A stretch of 5,763 bases of DNA from Elusimicrobiota bacterium (GTDB taxonomy: Bacteria; CG03; SLGR01), in contig JAAZFS010000125.1 of assembly GCA_012511615.1 (NCBI GenBank), positions 1-5,763 on the forward strand, written 5' to 3'. The notes below the pieces were generated by a model, which saw only the letters and a list, made by a program, of their open reading frames with translations, did no database searches and was not told where the DNA came from. Of the stretch, positions 1 through 5,486 are shown piece by piece (position 1 is the first letter of the stretch; every line of letters begins with the position of its first letter). Made by a program: the position numbers and the translations under genes.

Positions 1-808
1 AGACGGAAGCATCCGGATCAGACCCCCTCATTGATTTTATAAATGCAGAGATTGTATCGTAATGATTATCCCCTTTCCTATCGTATAAAAACTTCCTTTC
101 TCCTATACATTTTTTTACATCTTCCAAGGAGAGTTTTTTTTCAGAAGCTGCAAGCGCACAGGATTCAAATAAATTCAGAGCATAACGGGCATCGCCTCCA
201 GAAGAGGCAGCGATTAGAGACAGGGCCTCATCTTCGACTTGTTTCAGATTTCCATCTGCTCCCACAGCTCTTTTTAAAATTTGAAAAAGTTCATCCTCTT
301 TAAGGGGCTGGAAATTATATACGGTGGTTCTGGAAAGAAGTGGTCCTGATATAAAATAATAAGGATTTTCGGTTGTTAAACCTATAAGAGTAAGGTTTCC
401 CTCCTCCACGTCAGGCAGAAGGGATTCTTGCTGATTTCGACTGAAGCGGTGAATTTCATCAAGAAGCAGTACTGTGCGCCGACCTTTGAGCATGTTGTTC
501 TTGCCAAGTGATGCTGCTTCTCGTATATCTTTTACCCCAGCATTTACTGCATTTAGTTTCAGGATCTCTGCATCAAGGATTGAGGCAATAATATTGGCTA
601 GAGCTGTTTTCCCACACCCTGGTGGACCTGTAAATATTAGGGAAGAAATACTTTTAGAGGCTATCATCAGACCAAGCTGTTTGCCCTCTCCCAGCAGGTC
701 CTCCTGGCCAACAAAATCTTCAAGCGAGGACGGCCTCATTCTGAAGGCAAGGGGTCTCATATGAAACCCCTCATCTTCAACGGTTTCGGCTTTAAAAAAC
801 TCTTCCAT
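1..808 (-). CDS. rarA: Replication-associated recombination protein A (RarA/MgsA), AAA+ ATPase, 3' end outside window
   Basis: This is a clamp-loader-like AAA+ ATPase of the RarA/MgsA/WRIP1 family, which acts in the cytoplasm at stalled replication forks and single-stranded DNA gaps. The 269 codons visible cover the ATPase core: a PLAFRMRP entry motif at residues 19-26, Walker A GPPGCGKT (61-68), Walker B LLLDEIH (114-120), sensor 1 TTENP (145-149), an arginine-finger LLSR (157-160), and sensor 2 GGDARYALN (204-212). The family signature YDRKGDNHYDTISAFIKSM begins at residue 242 and is followed by RGSDPDA. Family members are about 430-450 residues, so roughly the last 40 percent, including the tetramerisation region, lies beyond the left edge. 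The chosen ATG at 808 has GGGG 11 nt upstream, inside the 6S RNA 3' end. An ATG at 760 (residue 17) has GAGGGG 6 nt upstream and lies just before the conserved part, so it is a real alternative start. Recognition of the family is secure; the start is not. Confidence 0.93.
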   Translation of the reverse strand, partial: MEEFFKAETVEDEGFHMRPLAFRMRPSSLEDFVGQEDLLGEGKQLGLMIASKSISSLIFTGPPGCGKTALANIIASILDAEILKLNAVNAGVKDIREAASLGKNNMLKGRRTVLLLDEIHRFSRNQQESLLPDVEEGNLTLIGLTTENPYYFISGPLLSRTTVYNFQPLKEDELFQILKRAVGADGNLKQVEDEALSLIAASSGGDARYALNLFESCALAASEKKLSLEDVKKCIGERKFLYDRKGDNHYDTISAFIKSMRGSDPDASV

Positions 809-819
809 AAAATAAAAAT

Positions 820-967
820 CCCCGCAATGCCGTATAGACGGCCCAAATCTGAGCTTCTTATGAAACTACAGTGGTGCTCCTGCCAACCCGGACTTAACCG
901 GACGGACCCGGATGACCTTATACTTTAGTGTAGGCTCAATTCAGGCAACATAACGCACATCGCAGGG
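820..967 (-). ncRNA. ssrS: 6S RNA (SsrS), regulator of sigma-70 RNA polymerase
   Basis: 6S RNA folds into a rod with a central bubble that mimics an open promoter and sequesters the housekeeping RNA polymerase holoenzyme. Three things support it. First, it directly follows zapA on the same strand, the known zapA-ssrS arrangement. Second, the ends pair: 967-957 with 820-830 gives eleven pairs including G-U, and after a bulge at 956, 955-953 pair with 831-833. An inner stem pairs 939-934 (UUGAGC) with 854-849 (GCUCAG), and CUACA at 933-929 can pair with UGUAG at 870-866. Third, the apical part holds GGGTCCGTCCGG, like the GGTCCGTCC hairpin of the E. coli RNA, here as CCGG-GUCCGU-CCGG. An A/U-rich tail (AUUUUUAUUUU) follows the closing stem. 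The 148-nt core is shorter than the E. coli RNA (about 184 nt). True ends are inferred from the pairing and may extend a few bases; no promoter was identified. Confidence 0.8.
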
Positions 968-975
968 AAATTTTT

Positions 976-1263
976 TTAAAGAACTTTTTTTATGCTTGAG
1001 TTTAGACTTTCAATTTCTTCCGTAACAAACCGGCTGCTTCCCGTCTTTTTCTCCTCAAGGGTTAGCATTTTGTCTAGAATACGGAGGGAACCGAGAATTA
1101 ACAACTTGTAATTGTCGACAATTCCCGTCGATTTTTCAAGTTCATTAATCTCCTTATCAAGTATATCCCCAAGCCTTTTAATATATAAAGGTTGCCAGTC
1201 ATCACTGGCAATGTGATAATCTCTTCTGCATATGCGTATAGTTGTCGTCTCTCTGTCAGCCAT
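976..1263 (-). CDS. zapA: Cell division protein ZapA
   Basis: ZapA (95 residues here) is a cytoplasmic FtsZ-ring accessory protein; its tetramers cross-link FtsZ protofilaments at midcell. The N-terminal half (about residues 6-50) has the ZapA pattern: TIRICRRDYHIASDD followed by a helix in which a ring of roughly ten FtsZ-binding residues is expected (YIKRLGDILDKEINELEKS). The C-terminal half (about 51-95) is a single long helix with heptad-like leucines (LLILGSLRILDKMLTLEEK), matching the family's antiparallel coiled coil. Length is in the normal range of 90-110 residues. The gene follows the small coiled-coil gene by 22 nt, and its TAA stop lies about 9 nt before the inferred 6S RNA 5' end. 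The 20 nt before the ATG contain no purine-rich Shine-Dalgarno sequence, so translation may depend on upstream ribosomes. Identification rests on motif pattern and on the zapA-ssrS order. Confidence 0.85.
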   Translation of the reverse strand: MADRETTTIRICRRDYHIASDDWQPLYIKRLGDILDKEINELEKSTGIVDNYKLLILGSLRILDKMLTLEEKKTGSSRFVTEEIESLNSSIKKVL

Positions 1264-1285
1264 TTATCAATTAAGTACGGGCCAT

Positions 1286-1537
1286 TTAAGCCGCAGTCAA
1301 GCGCTCAATTCTTTTGAGAATAACCTCAACCTTACCCGCGATTTTTTCTCTTTCATTCAGGAGTTCCCGATTTTTCAAAACAATCTCTGGGAGCTGCTGA
1401 TTCTTCTCTTCAAGAAATCTAAGATCCATTTCCAGACGTTGGATTTTAGAGAGGAGTTCTTCGTTTTGCTTTTTGCAATCGAGATATCTTTTTATAAGCT
1501 CTTCTGTGTTATCTCTGAGTTCTTGGAGTTCTCTCAT
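1286..1537 (-). CDS. Small coiled-coil protein, ZapB-like
   Basis: This 83-residue protein is almost entirely predicted coiled coil: charged heptad-like sequence from residue 1 to about 78 (ELQELRDNTEELIKRYLD, later LLSKIQRLEMDLRFLEEKN and LNEREKIAGKVEVILKRIE) with leucine or isoleucine at regular spacing. It has no signal peptide, membrane segment or catalytic motif. The start is fixed by the ATGA overlap with the pheT stop (4 nt shared), which implies translational coupling. It sits directly before zapA, where many bacteria carry a ZapB-like or similar small coiled-coil partner of ZapA, so a structural role at the division septum is the likely function. That role is inferred from position and composition; coiled coils diverge quickly and I cannot confirm homology to E. 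coli ZapB. The C terminus, RIERLTAA, resembles the hydrophobic tails of such proteins but shows no known motif. Confidence 0.7.
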   Translation of the reverse strand: MRELQELRDNTEELIKRYLDCKKQNEELLSKIQRLEMDLRFLEEKNQQLPEIVLKNRELLNEREKIAGKVEVILKRIERLTAA

Positions 1538-3546
1538 AATTCTCTAAGAGTAGCATCAAAAGAGTCTTCAAGATTTTCGAGTATAATTTTCATTTTTACT
1601 TCCACTTCTTCCGATGTGAGAGTCTTATCATTTGAATTAAACTCAAGCTCATAACTCATACTCTTTTTACCCTCTCCAATCCTCTCATTCCTGAAGGTGT
1701 CAAAAAGGCGTATATTCTTTAGAATACGACCTCCACTCTGAAAAATATTATCATAAATGGCAGAATGTGTCAATGAAGTATTCACGACTATGGATATATC
1801 TCTGAAGACCGAGGGATAGGGACTCCAGGGGACATATTTTCTATCTAAATTAGTCTCTTTTAAAAGTTCCGAAAGAATTATATATCCGCCAGAAAAGGAC
1901 TTTTTGGCATTAGGCACGGTTTTCATCAGGTTCTCCGATAAAAGTCCAAAAGCGCCTATTTCTCCTCCGCTAATTTTTATTAATGCCGAAGCTTCGCTAT
2001 CAAACAAAGGGGAGCCAGAAGGATAATCAATAGTAAAATCCAGTCTAAGCGCTTCTAAAATTGTTAAAACAGTCTTTTTTATTTCAAAAAAATCCTCTGT
2101 TGCCGAAAGAAACCCCAGAGCCTCCCGTTCATATAAGTTCTCCCCTCCCTTACGAAATATCGGTCCCCTCTCAAATAAGGAAACATCTTTTCGTCCCTGA
2201 TTTACATTATAGACAGCGGCCTCAAGAAGGCCGAACAATATAGAGGGTTTCAGTATATCCATATTTACATTTATGGGATTGTCCACAAAGACAAGTTCTC
2301 TCTCATTCATACCAGCATCAAGAGCAGATTTGGAAGAAGAAAGAGAAAGCGTCACGGCCTGAGAATATCCTGAACAAGCAAGTACTTGTTCAGATTTTTT
2401 AAAGGGATCGGCCTGCCGGAGTAATTCCGTTGTTATTGAAGAGGTAGGAAGTGTAGACTTAATATTGTCGTACCCATAAGTCCGTGCTACTTCTTCTGCA
2501 ATATCAGATGGTCGGCGGACATCCCCTCTAAAAGAAGGAATCTCAATAAAAAGAGTTTCCTCATCTTCTTCTCTTACGGTGAATTCAAGAGGAACAAGAA
2601 GTTTTTTTATATGGCTAGACTTTAAATCTGTTCCGAGAGGCTTATTTATATAAGGAACTTTTACTTCAACCTTGGCCCCTTTTAGCGGCATATTGTCAAC
2701 TGAAAGTGCACCCTGAGCAATTTTTCCCCCCGTAAGTTCGCTTATCATAAGAGCTGCTCTATCAAGTGCTTTCAGGGCTCCGCCGGGGTCTGTTCCCCTT
2801 GAAAAACGGTAGGAGGCCTCTGTTTTAATTCCGTGCCGCCTCTCTGTAGCTGAAATCACCCTGGGAGTAAAATAGGCACTCTCTAAAAGTATGTTTTGTG
2901 TTTTGTCCGTTACTCCTGAATTTTCTCCACCAACGACACCACCCAATGCAATTGGTCTCCCTCCACCAGATATAACGGTATCTTCAGGCGTAAGTAAAAT
3001 TTTTTCACCATCAAGAGCAAGAAACTCCTCCCCTTCTCCGCCCCGACGGACAATGATGGTCTTACCTTGAATCTTATCCGCATCAAATGCATGTAAAGGT
3101 TGGTTGAGTTCAAGCATGAGGTAATTTGTAGCATCTACAACGCTATTTAGCGGTCGCTGCCCTGCAGCAAGAAGTCTTTCTTTAAGCCAGTCCGGTGATT
3201 CCCCTACCTCTACCCCTCTTATCAATCTCAAGTGATATACTGGGGCAAATAAAGGCTCATCCACGCTGACATTATAGATAGAAGACAAGGGCTCTCCCTC
3301 TTCAAAAATTTCTCTTTCAGGAATGGAAAAGGGTTTGCCTAAAGCTGCTGCAAGTTCCCTAGCCAAACCTACAACTGAGGCACAGTCTCCTCTGTTGGGC
3401 GTAAGTTCTATCTCAAAGACTTTTCCTGTTGGCGTATCCTTAAAGCTTTCTACTTCCATGCCGATAGACACCAACAAGTCAGCGATTTTCTCAGCGGACT
3501 CATCAATATCCAAATAATCCTTTAACCATTCTAAGGGAAGTAGCAT
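1534..3546 (-). CDS. pheT: Phenylalanine-tRNA ligase beta subunit, compact form without the B2 OB-fold domain
   Basis: This is the beta subunit of the cytoplasmic alpha2-beta2 phenylalanyl-tRNA synthetase. Domains in order: split B1 (residues 1-36, starting MLLPLEWLKDYLDI, then about 42-70 with FEIELTPNRGDCASVVGLARE); B3/B4 editing domain (about 100-255) with QPLHAFD (149-155), GGVVGGENSGV (202-212) and ERRHGIKTEASYRFSRGTDP (235-254), so hydrolysis of Tyr-tRNA(Phe) is probably retained; B5 (about 290-365) ending PSFRGDVRRPSDIAEEVAR; B6/B7 catalytic-like fold (about 370-565); and a full FDX-ACB anticodon-binding domain (B8, about 572-670) with PSVFRDIS and RLFDTFRNERIGEGKKS. Bacterial PheT is usually near 790-800 residues. 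The difference is accounted for by the missing EMAP-like domain, roughly residues 40-150 of E. coli PheT. The start overlaps the pheS stop in TGATG, with GGAG 8 nt upstream. Subunit identity is certain; the effect of the missing domain is unknown. Confidence 0.98.
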   Translation of the reverse strand: MLLPLEWLKDYLDIDESAEKIADLLVSIGMEVESFKDTPTGKVFEIELTPNRGDCASVVGLARELAAALGKPFSIPEREIFEEGEPLSSIYNVSVDEPLFAPVYHLRLIRGVEVGESPDWLKERLLAAGQRPLNSVVDATNYLMLELNQPLHAFDADKIQGKTIIVRRGGEGEEFLALDGEKILLTPEDTVISGGGRPIALGGVVGGENSGVTDKTQNILLESAYFTPRVISATERRHGIKTEASYRFSRGTDPGGALKALDRAALMISELTGGKIAQGALSVDNMPLKGAKVEVKVPYINKPLGTDLKSSHIKKLLVPLEFTVREEDEETLFIEIPSFRGDVRRPSDIAEEVARTYGYDNIKSTLPTSSITTELLRQADPFKKSEQVLACSGYSQAVTLSLSSSKSALDAGMNERELVFVDNPINVNMDILKPSILFGLLEAAVYNVNQGRKDVSLFERGPIFRKGGENLYEREALGFLSATEDFFEIKKTVLTILEALRLDFTIDYPSGSPLFDSEASALIKISGGEIGAFGLLSENLMKTVPNAKKSFSGGYIILSELLKETNLDRKYVPWSPYPSVFRDISIVVNTSLTHSAIYDNIFQSGGRILKNIRLFDTFRNERIGEGKKSMSYELEFNSNDKTLTSEEVEVKMKIILENLEDSFDATLREL

Positions 3547-4562
3547 CAGAACTGCTCCAGAAAGCGGAGGTCATTTTGAAAAAACAACCTCAAATCGTCT
3601 ATACCGTACTTAATCATTGCCATTCTCTCCACTCCCATCCCGAAAGCAAAACCTTGCCAGATATTTGAATCAACTCCGCAATGTCTAAATACTTCTGGGT
3701 CGACCATACCGGCCCCAAGAATTTCAAGCCAACCATTGCCTCCACAGGAAGGGCATCCCTTTCCTTCGCAAATGGTGCATGCTATATCCATTTCTGCCGA
3801 AGGTTCTGTAAATGGAAAAAATGAAGGACGGAACCTTGTCTGAATTTTTTCTTTAAAAAACCTTCTGGCAAATTCATCCAAAATACCTTTAAGATGGGAG
3901 AAGTTAACGTCTTTATCTACCATGAGCCCCTCAACCTGATGAAAAACAGGGAGATGAGAGGCATCAATTGTGTCTCTTCTGTAGCATTTTCCAGGAGCAA
4001 TAAATTTATATGGGGGAGGATAATTCTGCATTATTCTTATCTGGACAGGTGAGGTATGCGTCCTTAAGAGCATATCAGAATCTCTTAAGTAAAAAGTATC
4101 ATGCATATCCCTTGCGGGGTGATCATCCATGAAATTTAGTGCGGTAAAATTTGTATAATCAGTCTCTATTTCTGGACCATAGGCAATTCCGAAGCCCATC
4201 TCAGTAAAAATTTCAGAGACATCTTCAAGGACACTCAGAACAGGGTTTCTGCCGGGAAGTGAAATATCTCCAGTAGGAAGAGTGTAATCTATAGCTTCAT
4301 ACTTTTTGGACTCATCCAAGAGTTCTTTAACTTTCTCCTCAAGAGCCTGAGTCAATTTCTTTTTAAGGCTATTGAGTTTTCCACCCCAAATTGGTCGCTC
4401 TTCCGCTTCAAGCGAGCCCAGATTCTTCATAAGGAGGCTGAGCTGGCCCTTTCTTCCAAGAAACTTTATTTTAATCTCTTCAAGCTTTTCCCTGCCTTTA
4501 GCTGAGAGTATCTCATCTGCTGCTATTGAAGCTAACTTCTCATATTCTTTCTTAAAATTCAT
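3546..4562 (-). CDS. pheS: Phenylalanine-tRNA ligase alpha subunit
   Basis: This is the catalytic class II subunit that activates phenylalanine with ATP and charges tRNA(Phe), working as alpha2-beta2 with PheT. Residues 1-90 form the charged N-terminal coiled-coil arm that contacts tRNA (KIKFLGRKGQLSLLMKNL at 31-48). The catalytic core follows: motif 1 region about 104-135 ending GPEIE, then HDTFYLR (154-160), LLRTHTSPVQIR (165-176), motif 2 GKCYRRDTIDASHLPVFHQVEG (191-212), PFTEPSAEMD (250-259), and motif 3 GFAFGMGVERMAMIKYGIDDLR (304-325). A CxxC...CxxC cluster (C262, C265, C270, C273) could bind a metal; it is seen in a subset of bacterial PheS. The length of 338 is typical. In motif 1 the usual G-x-HPxT reads GRNPVLS. 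The start codon ATG at 4562 follows TAAATG directly and lacks a clear close Shine-Dalgarno sequence. The stop overlaps the pheT start by one base. Confidence 0.98.
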   Translation of the reverse strand: MNFKKEYEKLASIAADEILSAKGREKLEEIKIKFLGRKGQLSLLMKNLGSLEAEERPIWGGKLNSLKKKLTQALEEKVKELLDESKKYEAIDYTLPTGDISLPGRNPVLSVLEDVSEIFTEMGFGIAYGPEIETDYTNFTALNFMDDHPARDMHDTFYLRDSDMLLRTHTSPVQIRIMQNYPPPYKFIAPGKCYRRDTIDASHLPVFHQVEGLMVDKDVNFSHLKGILDEFARRFFKEKIQTRFRPSFFPFTEPSAEMDIACTICEGKGCPSCGGNGWLEILGAGMVDPEVFRHCGVDSNIWQGFAFGMGVERMAMIKYGIDDLRLFFQNDLRFLEQF

Positions 4563-4939
4563 TTATAAACCAACTTGCTTAAGAATTTCCTTGGCCAACC
4601 CACTGTATCAATCTCAAAATAAGTGAGTTAGACTTTTTTTCATAATTCCGAACCCTGATAGATTCCTTTTCTAAGGGAAACATCTTCCCCACCCTCTTTT
4701 TCTATATATCTTACAGTAGAGGCAAAAAATCTTCTCAAGCCACTCACTGCAAATTTTTTCATTTATCCCTCTTAAATTAGCGGTAAGTGCTTGCTTTTGG
4801 ATATCTCTGAAGGACCCTATATTTCTTTTCAGCAGGGCTGTTAAAACAGCAAATGGTCAGAGTCTTCCAAAAACCCAAAAAGTAAAGCAGAAACTGCTAG
4901 AGACTCAATTATCGTAAGTGGGAGTTTGAAAAGATAGGC
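4563..4939 (-). other. 377-nt rplT-pheS intergenic region with possible gene remnant and short ORFs
   Basis: No intact gene is recognised here. On the minus strand, protein-like stretches succeed each other in different frames. Directly after the rplT stop, 32 codons stay open in the same frame (4939-4841; LPLTIIESLAVSALLFGF inside). A 61-codon open stretch follows with no ATG, GTG or TTG (4856-4671; LLKRNIGSFRDIQKQALTAN inside). Then comes 4762-4640 (FFASTVRYIEKEGGEDV inside), 4683-4579 (YEKKSNSLILRLIQWV inside), and finally 4598-4563, reading LAKEILKQVGL and stopping exactly before the pheS ATG. This is what a gene broken by several frameshifts would look like, but some of it can be chance. 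The ORFs 4640-4762 (40 residues, AGAGGG upstream) and 4579-4683 (34 residues, GGGGA upstream) could instead be genuine small genes. A perfect 14-nt inverted repeat lies at 4837-4850. No convincing promoter was found. Confidence 0.4.
4877..4898 (-). terminator. Weak candidate intrinsic terminator downstream of rplT
   Basis: On the minus strand a short hairpin AGCAG-TTT-CTGCT (4898-4886) is followed by TTACTTTTT. The stem is only 5 bp and the T-run is interrupted, so it would be inefficient at best. It begins 41 nt after the rplT stop, where a partial terminator separating ribosomal-protein genes from pheST would be useful. GAGTCT (4906-4901) just before it and AGACTC (4866-4861) after it could form an enclosing stem that competes with termination. 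This is a possible site only. Confidence 0.25.
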
Positions 4940-5287
4940 TTAGTTGTTGGTGGCAGCCTCTACTATTTTCGAAAAAGCTTCGCTATCTGAGTTGGCAATT
5001 TCCTGAAGGACATGCCTGTCTATAAGAATATCTGCCTTTTTTAGACCAGCTATGAAGTCCGAGTAGCTTACACCATTCATTTGGCAGGCTGCATTTATTC
5101 TGGCAATCCACAATGCCCGCATAGTCCGTTTTTTGTTTTTACGGTCTATGGTCGAGTAGACCATGCCCTTCTCTACAAGGTTTTTGGCTGTCTTGTAGCG
5201 TTTGCTTCCCGCACCTCGGTAGCCTTTTGCTGCCTTAAGAAACTTTTTATGCCGCCGTTTTTTTGTTGTTTTGTTTGTTGCTCTCAT
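4940..5287 (-). CDS. rplT: 50S ribosomal protein L20 (bL20)
   Basis: bL20 binds 23S rRNA early in large-subunit assembly and in several bacteria also represses its own operon by binding the mRNA. The 115-residue protein matches the family over its whole length: a basic N-terminal arm with RRHKKFLKAAKGYRGAGSKR (residues 11-30), the central DRKNKKRTMRALWIARINAA (48-67), and the C-terminal globular part with FIAGLKKADILIDRHVLQEI. Length is normal (about 115-120). The N terminus (MRATNKTTKKRRHKK) differs from the more common MPRVKRG-type start but keeps its basic character. The gene follows rpmI after one base; AGGAAAG within the last rpmI codons, 4-5 nt before the ATG, is its ribosome-binding site, so the two are probably translated together. 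Whether L20 autoregulation occurs here cannot be read from the sequence. Confidence 0.97.
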   Translation of the reverse strand: MRATNKTTKKRRHKKFLKAAKGYRGAGSKRYKTAKNLVEKGMVYSTIDRKNKKRTMRALWIARINAACQMNGVSYSDFIAGLKKADILIDRHVLQEIANSDSEAFSKIVEAATNN

Positions 5288-5288
5288 T

Positions 5289-5486
5289 TTACTTTCCTAA
5301 AAGTCGACCAAGATTTTTTTGATCTGCTTTAGCTACTTCCACCGAAGAACGAAGTTTTCGTTTTCTTTTAGAAGTTTTCTTACTTAATATGTGTGCGGCA
5401 CCTGCGTGCTGCCGCATTATTTTACCCGTGCCGGTCACTTTAAATCTTTTCCTGGCGCCGGAATGTGTTTTATTTTTATGGGCCAT
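5289..5486 (-). CDS. rpmI: 50S ribosomal protein L35 (bL35)
   Basis: bL35 is a small, very basic protein of the large ribosomal subunit. The 65-residue product (MAHKNKTHSGARKRFKVTGT at 1-20) shows the family hallmarks: KT-x-SGA-x-KRFK-x-TGTGKI-x-R near the start, HILSKKTSKRKRKLR in the middle, and a short C terminus ending LLGK. Length is standard (64-66). Two adjacent ATG codons exist at 5489 and 5486. The second gives the canonical M-x-x-K start and has AAGGAA (5498-5493) 6 nt upstream, so it is preferred. A longer reading from 5519 would add MCLIRKGKEKM, which the family lacks. The start lies inside the end of infC (11-nt overlap in another frame), implying coupling with IF3 translation, and rplT follows after one base. 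Confidence 0.96.
   Translation of the reverse strand: MAHKNKTHSGARKRFKVTGTGKIMRQHAGAAHILSKKTSKRKRKLRSSVEVAKADQKNLGRLLGK

Noticed and set aside
43..764. Plus-strand open frames at 43-303 and 474-764
   Set aside because: They are antisense to the clearly conserved rarA reading frame and show no family-like sequence.
968..1013. Sigma-70 promoter for 6S RNA (TTGAAA at 1013-1008)
   Set aside because: No acceptable -10 hexamer lies at 16-18 nt; only A-runs are present, so the call would be arbitrary.
1232..1654. 140-codon plus-strand open frame
   Set aside because: It runs antisense across zapA, the coiled-coil gene and the pheT end; its Phe/Ser-rich product is what antisense of Lys/Glu-rich coiled coils gives.
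2910..3134. 74-codon minus-strand frame inside pheT
   Set aside because: It is an out-of-frame shadow of the conserved PheT editing domain.
1534..3546. PheT as a frameshifted or truncated pseudogene because of its short length
   Set aside because: The frame is continuous, both termini match the family, and all missing residues belong to one internal domain.
4660..4705. T-box riboswitch upstream of pheS, suggested by AGGGTGGGG on the minus strand
   Set aside because: Only the AGGGTGG part of the T-box consensus is present. The following NACCGCG part, a specifier hairpin and a terminator/antiterminator pair are missing.
4640..4762. Classical pheST-type leader-peptide attenuator
   Set aside because: Three Phe codons occur early in the short ORF, but they are not a dense run, and no GC-rich hairpin with a T-run lies between them and pheS.
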